A stretch of DNA of 64,000 bases. Origin: Mesorhizobium sp. YM1C-6-2 (GTDB lineage: Bacteria > Pseudomonadota > Alphaproteobacteria > Rhizobiales > Rhizobiaceae). Each line of letters starts with the position of its first letter. Position 1 is the stretch's first letter. Under the pieces are notes generated by a model that was not told the DNA's origin, did no database searches, and saw nothing but the letters and a program-made list of their open reading frames with translations. Below, piece by piece: positions 34,636 through 42,579 of this stretch. The stretch covers positions 744,001 to 808,000 of the forward strand of contig NZ_RCIZ01000001.1 of the NCBI RefSeq assembly GCF_003666685.1, in the 5' to 3' direction. Both the position numbers and the translations under genes were made by a program.

Positions 34636-35433
34636 ATGTCAGTCTTTACAATGTTGGCACAGCACGCCGACATGGCCGTCCAGCACCTGCATGTGGCAGG
34701 CGCGATGGTCACGGACGCTGCTATACATCACGGCGCGGTCGGCATCGACCATGCGCGCGACAACCTCGTCGTGCTCGCACAGGCGAGCACGGATGCCCCG
34801 GCGGCGGCGGCTCCGTCTGCCAGTGACGGCATCTCCGTCGAGGAGTTCAAGAACAGGCTGCAGAACGTCCAGCAGGAAGAGCAGCTCGGCTGGCTGACCG
34901 CCGCCGGCAAATATTTCATCGGCATCTTCCAGAAGGGCGGCGAGGTGTTCGCCGGTTTCGTCACCGGCATCATCCCGACGCTGGTCGTGCTGATGACGGC
35001 CTTCTACGCAGTCACCGAACTGGTCGGCGAGCAGCGAGTGCACGGCATCGCCCGCGGCGCCGGCAAGATCGCGCTGACCCGCTACACCGTGCTGCCGGTC
35101 ATCTCGGTCTTCTTCCTGACCAACCCGATGGCCTACACCTTCGGCTCGTTCCTGGAAGAAAAGCACAAGCCCGCCTTCTACGACGCCGCGGTGTCATATG
35201 TGCACCCGCCGCTCGGTCTCTTCCCGCACGTCAATCCCGGCGAATATTTCGTCTGGGGCGGCGTGCTCGTCGCGCTGCTCGAGCTCGAGCGTCAGGGCGC
35301 GGTCGCATCCGGCTACCATATCCAGGTCGCCATCTGGTACGCGATTGTCGGCCTGATCGTCATCCTGCTCAAGGGCATGCTCACCGAGCGGATCACGGCC
35401 ATCATGGCCCGCCGCCAGGGCGTTGAACTGTAG
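34636..35433 (+). CDS. srlA: Glucitol-type PTS EIIC membrane component (SrlA-like)
   Basis: A 265-residue EIIC of the glucitol family. The core from about residue 80 (AAGKYFIGIFQKGGEVFAGFVTGIIPTLV) to the end matches SrlA, with about four to six membrane helices and the PHVNPGEYFVWGG segment. The first 75 residues, rich in His and Ala (QHADMAVQHLHVAG and beyond), form an extension absent from the 187-residue E. coli protein. The GGAGGAGAG site directly before the ATG supports the long form. With EIIB it transports and phosphorylates a polyol, here probably not glucitol given the neighbours. Confidence 0.88.
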   Translation: MSVFTMLAQHADMAVQHLHVAGAMVTDAAIHHGAVGIDHARDNLVVLAQASTDAPAAAAPSASDGISVEEFKNRLQNVQQEEQLGWLTAAGKYFIGIFQKGGEVFAGFVTGIIPTLVVLMTAFYAVTELVGEQRVHGIARGAGKIALTRYTVLPVISVFFLTNPMAYTFGSFLEEKHKPAFYDAAVSYVHPPLGLFPHVNPGEYFVWGGVLVALLELERQGAVASGYHIQVAIWYAIVGLIVILLKGMLTERITAIMARRQGVEL

Positions 35434-35454
35434 TTCGGGGCCCGGGAGGACATC

Positions 35455-36468
35455 ATGGCAAAGAAGTACAAGGCCGTAAAAATCACCCGCGGCTCGACCG
35501 GCTGGGGCGGTCCGCTGGTGATCGAACCCACGGAGCAGCGCAGCAAGGTCGTGTCGGTGACCGGCGGCGGCATCCATCCGCTCGCCGCGAGGATCGCCGA
35601 ACTGACTGGTGCGGAAGCCGTCGACGGCTTCAAGGCGCCGCCGATCGAAAGCGAGATGGCGGTGGTCGTCGTCGACTGCGGCGGCACCGCGCGCTGCGGC
35701 GTCTATCCGCGCAAGCGCATCCCGACCGTCAACCTGACGCCGGTCGGTCAGGCTGGGCCGCTTGCCCAGTTCATCACCGAGGACATCTACGTGTCCGGCG
35801 TGAAGCCCGAAAACATAACGATGGCTGACGGGTCCGAAACCGTCACGGCTGCAGGGGAGTCAGCTGAGTTGAGCACCGCACCAACCGATTCGCCGGCGGT
35901 GAAGGCCGCCAACGCCGCTCCGGAAGTGGAGGGCGGGCTGGTCGGTTTGATCAGCTCGATCGGCCGCGTGATGGGCCGGGTCGTCGGCATCTTCTTCAAT
36001 GCCGGCCGCCGCACCATCGATCAGGTCGTGCGCAACGTGCTGCCGTTCATGGCGTTCGTGACGATGCTGATCGGCCTGATCCTCTACACCGGCATCGGCG
36101 ACCTGCTCGCTCAGCCGATGGGTCCGCTCGCCAACAACATCGTCGGTCTCTTGATCATCTCGGCCATCTGCGGCCTGCCGTTCCTGTCGCCGATCCTCGG
36201 CCCGGGCGCGGTGATCGCGCAGGTGATCGGCGTCGCCATCATCGGCCCGCAGATCGCCAACGGCACAATCTCGCCGGCGATGGCGCTGCCGGCGCTGTTC
36301 GCCTACAACACGCAGGTGGGCTGCGACTTCGTCCCGGTCGGCCTGGCGCTTGGTGAGGCCAAGCCCAAGACGATCGAGATCGGCGTGCCGGCGGTGCTCA
36401 TCAGCCGCCAGATCATGGGCCCGGTCTCGGTCCTGATCGCCTGGCTGTTCAGCCTCGTCGTACTCTAA
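35455..36468 (+). CDS. srlE: Glucitol-type PTS EIIB component with membrane domain (SrlE-like)
   Basis: A 337-residue EIIBC protein. The N-terminal EIIB domain (1-120) has the phosphorylated Cys in VVVDCGGTARCGVYPRKR (about residues 74-91, as in SrlE). A linker of about 50 residues follows, then a membrane domain from about 175 with NVLPFMAFVTMLIGLILYTGIGD and AYNTQVGCDFVPVGLALGEAKPKTIEIGVPAVL. It receives phosphate from EIIA and gives it to the sugar during import. It lies 21 nt after EIIC. Confidence 0.9.
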   Translation: MAKKYKAVKITRGSTGWGGPLVIEPTEQRSKVVSVTGGGIHPLAARIAELTGAEAVDGFKAPPIESEMAVVVVDCGGTARCGVYPRKRIPTVNLTPVGQAGPLAQFITEDIYVSGVKPENITMADGSETVTAAGESAELSTAPTDSPAVKAANAAPEVEGGLVGLISSIGRVMGRVVGIFFNAGRRTIDQVVRNVLPFMAFVTMLIGLILYTGIGDLLAQPMGPLANNIVGLLIISAICGLPFLSPILGPGAVIAQVIGVAIIGPQIANGTISPAMALPALFAYNTQVGCDFVPVGLALGEAKPKTIEIGVPAVLISRQIMGPVSVLIAWLFSLVVL

Positions 36469-36492
36469 GAAAAACAAGAAGGATTCCGCCGC

Positions 36493-36876
36493 ATGTCTGT
36501 ATTCCTGAAGACACGGGTCACCGAGATCGGACCCGAAGTGGCGGACCTCGCGGAAGGCGGCGTGGTCATCCTGTTCGCGGATGGCTCGCCGCCGGAACTC
36601 GCCGAAGTCTCGGTCCTGCACAGGACCGAGAGCGGCCCCAGCGACGACGCACCGAGCAAGGGTGCGTCGATCGCGATCGGCGGTCTCTCCGCCACCATCA
36701 CCGCCATCGGCCCCAGCGCCTGGGCCAAGGTGCGCGAGATCGGCCATGTGGTGATCAATTTCAACGGCGCGGCGGAAGCCGAGCGGCCGGGCGAAATCTG
36801 CGCCTCCGAGGTCGACACGGAAGCGCTTGTCGCCGAATTGAAGGCCGGCGCGGTCATCGTTTTGGCCGCCGCCTGA
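36493..36876 (+). CDS. srlB: Glucitol-type PTS EIIA component (SrlB-like)
   Basis: A 127-residue cytosolic EIIA of the glucitol family. It starts with KTRVTEIGPEV, has a single likely phospho-accepting His in VSVLHRTES (about residue 42, equivalent to His43 of E. coli) and the AIGPSAWAKVREIGHVVINFNGAAEAERPGEI segment typical of the C-terminal half. It passes phosphate from HPr to EIIB. It lies 24 nt after EIIB and 39 nt before the HPr-EI gene. Confidence 0.9.
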   Translation: MSVFLKTRVTEIGPEVADLAEGGVVILFADGSPPELAEVSVLHRTESGPSDDAPSKGASIAIGGLSATITAIGPSAWAKVREIGHVVINFNGAAEAERPGEICASEVDTEALVAELKAGAVIVLAAA

Positions 36877-36915
36877 TTTAGACAGCGGTTCGCAGAAGCC
36901 AGTAAGGTAATTCGG

Positions 36916-38883
36916 ATGGAACGCTCGACGATCGTCAGAGTGCATGAAGGGCTGCATGCGCGTCCCGCGACGCGCTTCGTCAGGCTCGCCAAGAGCTTCG
37001 AGTCCGACGTCGAGATCGTCAAGGAAGGCAAGGCCGTCAGCGCCAAGAGCTCGGTCAAGCTGATGCTGCTTTCGGTCAAGGAGAACCAGGAAGTCACCGT
37101 GCGCGCTAACGGCGCCGATGCGGCCGAGGCCGTCGAGGCGCTGATCGGCTATCTTGAGAACCCGCGCTCCGGCCTCGACGAGGAGGACGGGGCCGAGACC
37201 GCTCCGGCGGTCGAGGCGGCGGCGCCGGGAAAGGCCACGATCGCGGCGGTGTCGCCTGATGCGGATGACGGACGCCTGCATGGGATCGCGGCAAGCGAAG
37301 GAGCCGCCATCGGCCCGGCCTTCGCGCATTTTCCCAAAGAGATCGAGCAACAGCCTCGCACCCTGGCCGCTGAGGAGATCGCGCGCGAGATCGAGCGCCT
37401 CGGCACGGCCGTCACAACCGTACGCGCTCGCATGGCGAAGGCGCTTGCCGACGCCTCGCTGGCCGAAAGCGACCGCGCCATCGTCGCCGCGCTGATGGAT
37501 ATAGCCGGCGACGAGGCCCTGATCGGCCACGCCGAGGGCCTCGTCCGGAAGGGCATCGATGCCGTGTCCGCCGTGATCGGCGCGACCGAGGCGACGGCGG
37601 CCGAATTCAGCGCCGTCGAGGACGTCTACCTCGCGGCGCGTACTGACGACATAAACGCGGTGGGTCGCCAGATCGCCCTTGCGCTGCTCGGCGAGGAGGA
37701 GGCCGACCTGTCCAGCATCCCCTCGGGAGCAGTGCTGATCGCCGACGACATCGGCGCCTGGGACCTTGCCCGCGCGCCGCTGAAGCGGATCGGCGGCATC
37801 GTCTGCGGCAAGGGCGGCGCGACCTCGCATATCGCCATCATCGCGCGCTCGCACGGCATTCCCGCGGTGCTTGGCCTCGGCGAGCGCGTCCGCGAAGTCG
37901 CCGCAGCGAAGGAGATCGCCATCGACGGCGCCAGGGGCTGGGTGTCCGCCGACCCCGACGATGCCACGCGTTCGGAGATCGTCAGGCTCGCCGAAGACGC
38001 CGAGAAGGAGCGTGCGGCCCTTGCGGCGTTCAAGGACACGGTTCCGAGGCGCGCCGACGGAACCGTGATCGAAGTCGCCGCCAATCTCGGCTCGCTGGAA
38101 GAAATCGATCCGGCCAGGGAAGCCGGGGCGATGGGCGTCGGCCTGTTCCGTACCGAGCTTCTCTTCATGCGGCATACGCATCTGCCGTCGGAGGATCTGC
38201 AGGCCGAGACTTACGGCACGCTCGCCAGGGCCTTCGCGCCCTATCCGGTGATCATCCGCACGCTCGATATCGGCGGCGACAAGCCGGTCGCCGGCATCGA
38301 GTTTCCGGAAGAGGAAAATCCGTTCCTCGGCTGGCGCGGCATCCGCATGTGCCTCGACCGTCCCGACATCTTCAAGACGCAGTTGAAGGCGCTGCTGCGC
38401 GTCGCCGTCCATGGCAACGTCAAGGTCATGCTGCCGATGGTGTCCGAGATCGCCGAGGTCGAGCGGACCAAGGCGCTGATCGAGGAATGCGCCGCCGAAC
38501 TGGCGGCCGCCGGCACGCCCTTCGCGCGGTTCGAACTGGGCGTCATGATCGAGACGCCGGCGGCGGTGCTGATCGCGCCCGAGCTCGCCAGGCACGTCGC
38601 CTTCTTCTCCATCGGCACCAACGACCTGACGCAGTACATCATGGCGGCCGACAGGCTGCATCCGGCGGTGGCGAGGCTGAACGACGTAACCAATCCGGCG
38701 GTGATGACGGCGATCGGGATGACGGCGAAGGCAGCCGTGGAGGCGGGCATCATGGTCGGCATGTGCGGGGAGGCCGCCGGCCGCGCCGACCTCATTCCGC
38801 AATTCATCAAGATGGGGCTCACCGAACTGTCGATGAGCCCGTCTTCGATACAGCGCGCCAAGAAGGCGATCGCGGAGCTTTAG
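36916..38883 (+). CDS. HPr-Enzyme I fusion of the phosphotransferase system
   Basis: A 655-residue fusion. The HPr domain (1-88) has the active His14 in GLHARPA. The EI part has its phospho-His at about 305 in GGATSHIAIIARS, a PEP-binding barrel with GVGLFRTELLFMR and TLDIGGDKP, and an active-site Cys in VGMCGEAAG (about 616). It takes phosphate from phosphoenolpyruvate and sends it to the adjacent EIIA. There is no GAF domain, so this is not the nitrogen-related PtsP. A dedicated EI is striking, because most Rhizobiales have only a regulatory PTS lacking sugar EIIs. Confidence 0.92.
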   Translation: MERSTIVRVHEGLHARPATRFVRLAKSFESDVEIVKEGKAVSAKSSVKLMLLSVKENQEVTVRANGADAAEAVEALIGYLENPRSGLDEEDGAETAPAVEAAAPGKATIAAVSPDADDGRLHGIAASEGAAIGPAFAHFPKEIEQQPRTLAAEEIAREIERLGTAVTTVRARMAKALADASLAESDRAIVAALMDIAGDEALIGHAEGLVRKGIDAVSAVIGATEATAAEFSAVEDVYLAARTDDINAVGRQIALALLGEEEADLSSIPSGAVLIADDIGAWDLARAPLKRIGGIVCGKGGATSHIAIIARSHGIPAVLGLGERVREVAAAKEIAIDGARGWVSADPDDATRSEIVRLAEDAEKERAALAAFKDTVPRRADGTVIEVAANLGSLEEIDPAREAGAMGVGLFRTELLFMRHTHLPSEDLQAETYGTLARAFAPYPVIIRTLDIGGDKPVAGIEFPEEENPFLGWRGIRMCLDRPDIFKTQLKALLRVAVHGNVKVMLPMVSEIAEVERTKALIEECAAELAAAGTPFARFELGVMIETPAAVLIAPELARHVAFFSIGTNDLTQYIMAADRLHPAVARLNDVTNPAVMTAIGMTAKAAVEAGIMVGMCGEAAGRADLIPQFIKMGLTELSMSPSSIQRAKKAIAEL

Positions 38884-39677
38884 TTGAGATGGGTGAGCAG
38901 GCTGGCGAAGAGCGGCGTCAGTTGTTTCACCCGGTCGCCGCTGTTGAGCGCGGCGTGAATACGGTCGGCGCGGGCATCCACAGCCAGCACCGCGATCTCC
39001 ATCAGTTCGGGGCCGGCGGCGCCCTCCATGTCGAGCGTGGCGAGGCCGCAGGCTATCGCAATGGCGGCGAGGCAGTTGATCGCGATCGTGTGGCCGGCGT
39101 CGATGGCGTCCGGCTCGGGGGCGGGCAGCTTGATGGGCTCCTGCCGGACGAGTTCGACGAACAGCGAGGCCGACAGGGCCGCCACCAGCGCAACGCGCTC
39201 GTCCCGACCGGTCTCGGCATGCAACCGGGCAATCAGGACGGCGTCGCGTTTCTCGAGTGCGCCATGCACCGCGGCGAAATCTGTTTCCCGGATGCGGAAG
39301 TCGTTGAGGCTCTTCTGCTCGAGCACCAGCTTGGCCAGCCGGTAGAGGTCGCGGCGGAATGCGCGCTCGCCGTGGAGGGCCGAATCGCCCGTCGCCCGAA
39401 AATAGGATTGCAGCGGCTGTGGGCCGGAGACGAGCGGTGCGCCGGGGGCCTTGTGCGGTGCAAGGCTCTCCGCCAGCGACATCACGTCGTCGAAGGCGCT
39501 GACGGCATGGCCGAGCAGCCCTTCTATCCCGCGGATCGGGAACGGCTGCTCCTTTGCCGCCGGTGGCACCGGCCTGCCCGAAACATGGTCGTGACGATGC
39601 TGGCGGACGATGGTGCGAAGGTCTCGCAGCCCGTCCTTCACCCGGATTCTGACGTCCTCCGAAAGTTCTCGCAGCAT
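38880..39677 (-). CDS. Hypothetical protein convergent with HPr-EI gene
   Basis: A 265-residue, Leu- and Ala-rich, probably all-helical protein. No family is recognised. It contains GLLGHAVSAFDDVMSLAESLAP (about 52-75) and SASLFVELVRQEPIKLP (about 168-184). It overlaps the HPr-EI stop by 4 nt on the other strand and diverges from the SorC regulator gene. An AAGGAAA site precedes the ATG at 39677. Its place within the PTS region suggests shared use, but no function can be given. Confidence 0.55.
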   Translation of the reverse strand: MLRELSEDVRIRVKDGLRDLRTIVRQHRHDHVSGRPVPPAAKEQPFPIRGIEGLLGHAVSAFDDVMSLAESLAPHKAPGAPLVSGPQPLQSYFRATGDSALHGERAFRRDLYRLAKLVLEQKSLNDFRIRETDFAAVHGALEKRDAVLIARLHAETGRDERVALVAALSASLFVELVRQEPIKLPAPEPDAIDAGHTIAINCLAAIAIACGLATLDMEGAAGPELMEIAVLAVDARADRIHAALNSGDRVKQLTPLFASLLTHLN

Positions 39678-39919
39678 GTCGTTTCCTTACCCAACCGAGC
39701 CATGGGCTCTGGTCCCCATAATATAGGCATTCGAGTCGCCGCGATACCAGCCAGAGCGTGCTCATGCCGCCGTCGAGCCTCATCCGTTGGGAGCAGCGAC
39801 GCGAAAACCCCATTGCGCTTTTGCCCCTCCATGCGGTCTAAGCTGTCGGCCCGGCGAACGATCCGGCGCGCAGGTGGTCGTGTGCGGCGGGACAGTGGTC
39901 GGACATTGCGGGGAATTCC

Positions 39920-40933
39920 ATGGTGAAACGCGCGAACCACGCCAACGGGCGCATGAAATCCGCCGGCGCCGATGATTCGGGCGCGCCGGTGAGCGACCGG
40001 CGTGCCGACAGGCTGCGGATACGTGCCGCCTGGATGTATTTCATCGAGCAGATGACTCAGAACGAGATCGCCGACGTGCTGGGCGTCGGCCGTATCACGG
40101 TTGTTCGCATGCTTGCCGAGGCGCGGGCGCGCAACGAGGTGAAGATCGCCATCGAGGGCGACCTGGCCGAGATCGTCAGGCTGGAGCGTGCGCTGGAACA
40201 TGCGTTCGGCCTGCAGCAGGCGATCGTCGCCCCGCTGTCGCACGCCGATGCGGACCCCATACCGGCGATCAGCGCCAGGACGGGATCCTTCCTTTCCGAG
40301 GCCATGCGCCCCGGCATGCGCGTCGGCGTCGGCTGGGGCCGCACCCTGTTCAGCGCGCTGTCCTTCATCAATCCGAAGACGCTGCCCGACTTCAAGGTCA
40401 TTTCGCTGCTCGGTGGCGTCGGCGTGGCGCGCCAGATCAACCCGGCCGAATTCGCCTGGCGTTTCGCCCAGGCCTTCCAGGGCGAGGGCTATCTGATCCC
40501 GGCCCCGGCGGTGGTCGACAGCGTCGAGACCAAGACCGCGCTCGTCGAGCGCTGCGGTCTGCAGGAGCTGTTCCGCATGACGGAAGACCTCGACGCGGTG
40601 CTGCTCAGCATCGGCGGCATCGCCTCGGCGACCACCTTCTATCGCGGCGGCTTCCTGAAGGATGCCGAGCGCGAGGCGCTGGTGGCGCGCGGGGCGGTGG
40701 GCGACGTGCTCTTCCATTTCTTCGACAGGAACGGCGAGCTTGTCGACCACCCGATCAACAGTCTGGTGATGTCGGTCGATGTCGACCGGCTGCGCAAGGC
40801 CCCGATCCGCATCCTGACGTCGGGCGGGCCGGAGAAGACCGAGGCGCTGGTCGGCGCGATGAAGCTGCTGGCGCCGACGGTGCTGATCACGGACGAGGAA
40901 AGCGCCAAGCGGATGCTCGACCTCGGCGACTGA
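39920..40933 (+). CDS. SorC/DeoR-family sugar-sensing transcription regulator
   Basis: A 337-residue SorC-family regulator. The N-terminal helix-turn-helix (about residues 44-68) reads MTQNEIADVLGVGRITVVRML, and a sugar-phosphate-binding domain (about 90-335) contains VGVGWGRTLFSAL and LISIGGI-like segments. Members sense phosphorylated sugars or polyols and control transport and catabolic operons. It is the only regulator in the 27.8-40.9 kb group, so it likely controls the DRL-E1-E2 and PTS operons through the operator-like repeats at 27736 and 34061. A GGGGAA site lies before the ATG. Confidence 0.88.
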   Translation: MVKRANHANGRMKSAGADDSGAPVSDRRADRLRIRAAWMYFIEQMTQNEIADVLGVGRITVVRMLAEARARNEVKIAIEGDLAEIVRLERALEHAFGLQQAIVAPLSHADADPIPAISARTGSFLSEAMRPGMRVGVGWGRTLFSALSFINPKTLPDFKVISLLGGVGVARQINPAEFAWRFAQAFQGEGYLIPAPAVVDSVETKTALVERCGLQELFRMTEDLDAVLLSIGGIASATTFYRGGFLKDAEREALVARGAVGDVLFHFFDRNGELVDHPINSLVMSVDVDRLRKAPIRILTSGGPEKTEALVGAMKLLAPTVLITDEESAKRMLDLGD

Positions 40934-40977
40934 GGTCGGCGCGACGCCTTTAGCGCGACTTGCCTGTCTGCCGCTGG

Positions 40978-42513
40978 CTATCGTTCATCGAACCATTTCG
41001 CCGCAATCTCTGCGTCCGCCGCTTCCAGTTGATGCCCGGCATCGACGGTCCTTGCATCGACGGTGGCGCCGCATCGCGCCAGCCATGCATCGAGTTCCGG
41101 GCCGCGCTTGCCGAACGGATCGTGTGCGCCGGCGATGGTCAGCACCCAGGCGTTTGTGAGGTCTGCTTCCGGCAGGCTGTCCAGCACCGGGATTGCGCGC
41201 AGCAAAATGGCCTGGCGTATCGTGCCGGGCTGCAACGCCATCACGGCGGCCGCGAAATTGGCGCCGTTCGAATAGCCGAGGAAGGTCATTCGGGCCGGAT
41301 CGAGGCCGTAGCCGGAGACGGCGCCGTCGACGAAGGCCGCGAAGGCTTCCGCCTCGGAGCGGATATCGTCCTGGTCGAAGCTTGTCATGGTCAGGCGGCG
41401 GAACCAGCGCATCGAGCCTTCCTCGACGCTGCGTCCGCGTACCCCAAGCAAGGTGGCGCGCGGCGCGATCCTGTGCGCCAGCGGCATCAGGTCGGCCTCG
41501 CTGCCGCCGGTGCCGTGAAGCAGGACCAGCGTGCTGCCGTCAGCATCGTCAGGCGTGAAGAAGCGATGGATGAAGGGAAGTTCGCGCCTCGGCATCCTTG
41601 CGTCGCCCGGCAGCGCGAACTGCGGCAGCATCACCTCGATGTCGCCCGCGCGGCCGGCATCGCGCGGCGGCGTGAACAACGTCTCGCCGAGCTGCTCGGG
41701 TGGCTCGTCGATGGTGAAGCCGGGACCGTCCGTCGCCAGCTCGAACAGTGTGCCGCCTGGTTCGCGCACATAGAGCGACGTGAAATATTTGCGGTCGTGG
41801 AAATTGGTGGGCGATGAGTTGAGGCGGGAAAACCCGGCCTCGGCCGCGCGTACGGCCGGAACATCCGCCGCGCGGAAGGCGACATGGTCGGCGGTGCCCG
41901 TTCCGGGGATGCCGGGCACGTAGCCGGAGGCGTCGCGTATGTCGACCGCGTCGGTGTCTGAGAGCATCCGCCGGCTGTTGCCGTCGGCGGGACCTGGCCG
42001 GTAGCCGAAGCGCTCGACGAAGGCTGCGGTCTCCTCCGGCGTTTCGGTCAGGATGGTCACGCCGCGCAACCGCCGGATGGCCGTGTCGGCGTCGCCCCAT
42101 GGCTCCGCGGCGGGCAGATCGACGCCGACCAGCTTGACGATGACGCCGTCAGGATCCTTCAGCCGCAGCACGGGTTCGCCGAATTCGCGCGAGGGACCGG
42201 TAACGGCAATGCCGTGGCGAAGCGCCCGCGTCATCCAGTCGCCGATGCTTGCCGGCGGCACTGCGAAGGCCACTTCCGAAACCTGGCCGTTGCCCGTGCG
42301 TCCGGACGCACCGTCCTCCCAGACCAGGAAGGTGATCAGCGAACCCGGCGATCCCAAGCGGTCGCCGTAGAAAAGGTGGAGTTGCTCGGCGTCCTCGAAC
42401 CCGCCGGTGCGCTTGACCAGGCGAAGCCCGAGAAAGCCGACATAGAAGTCGACATTCGCCTGCACGCGCTGGGTGATCAGGGTGACGTGATGTATGCCGG
42501 TGGAAAAAGCCAT
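40978..42513 (-). CDS. Fusion of VOC ring-cleaving dioxygenase and alpha/beta hydrolase
   Basis: A 511-residue fusion. Residues 1-285 form two VOC modules (ITGIHHVTLITQRVQANVDFY-type start, HVAF and FEL metal-site segments) like the MhqO/LinE-type dioxygenases. Residues 310-511 form an alpha/beta hydrolase with LLHGTGGSEADL, the nucleophile Ser in GYSNGANFA (about 414) and a C-terminal His in DAGHQLEAAD, like the MhqD/YpfH esterases. In Bacillus MhqO and MhqD are separate proteins of quinone detoxification; here they are one chain, which supports a shared pathway. The VOC metal ligands should be His/His/Glu. Substrate unknown; catechol or hydroquinone-like is likely. Confidence 0.8.
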   Translation of the reverse strand: MAFSTGIHHVTLITQRVQANVDFYVGFLGLRLVKRTGGFEDAEQLHLFYGDRLGSPGSLITFLVWEDGASGRTGNGQVSEVAFAVPPASIGDWMTRALRHGIAVTGPSREFGEPVLRLKDPDGVIVKLVGVDLPAAEPWGDADTAIRRLRGVTILTETPEETAAFVERFGYRPGPADGNSRRMLSDTDAVDIRDASGYVPGIPGTGTADHVAFRAADVPAVRAAEAGFSRLNSSPTNFHDRKYFTSLYVREPGGTLFELATDGPGFTIDEPPEQLGETLFTPPRDAGRAGDIEVMLPQFALPGDARMPRRELPFIHRFFTPDDADGSTLVLLHGTGGSEADLMPLAHRIAPRATLLGVRGRSVEEGSMRWFRRLTMTSFDQDDIRSEAEAFAAFVDGAVSGYGLDPARMTFLGYSNGANFAAAVMALQPGTIRQAILLRAIPVLDSLPEADLTNAWVLTIAGAHDPFGKRGPELDAWLARCGATVDARTVDAGHQLEAADAEIAAKWFDER

Positions 42514-42579
42514 AGTCCTGCACTGTCCGAAGCTTGCCGCTTCGGCCAGACTAGCCGCCTTTACCGGCGACTGCGAGCG

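Noticed and set aside
36916-38883. Nitrogen-PTS PtsP
   Set aside because: There is an HPr domain and no GAF domain at the N-terminus, and the gene is in an operon with sugar EII components.
33324-39677. Homology between the two unknown proteins flanking the PTS operon
   Set aside because: Only a short EL-x-RQEP stretch is shared, too little to claim common origin without a proper alignment.
35860-39813. Very long open frame (about 1317 codons) on the minus strand across the PTS genes
   Set aside because: It is antisense to five well-supported PTS genes and its product is low-complexity, rich in Arg, His and Asp. High third-position GC leaves such frames open by chance.
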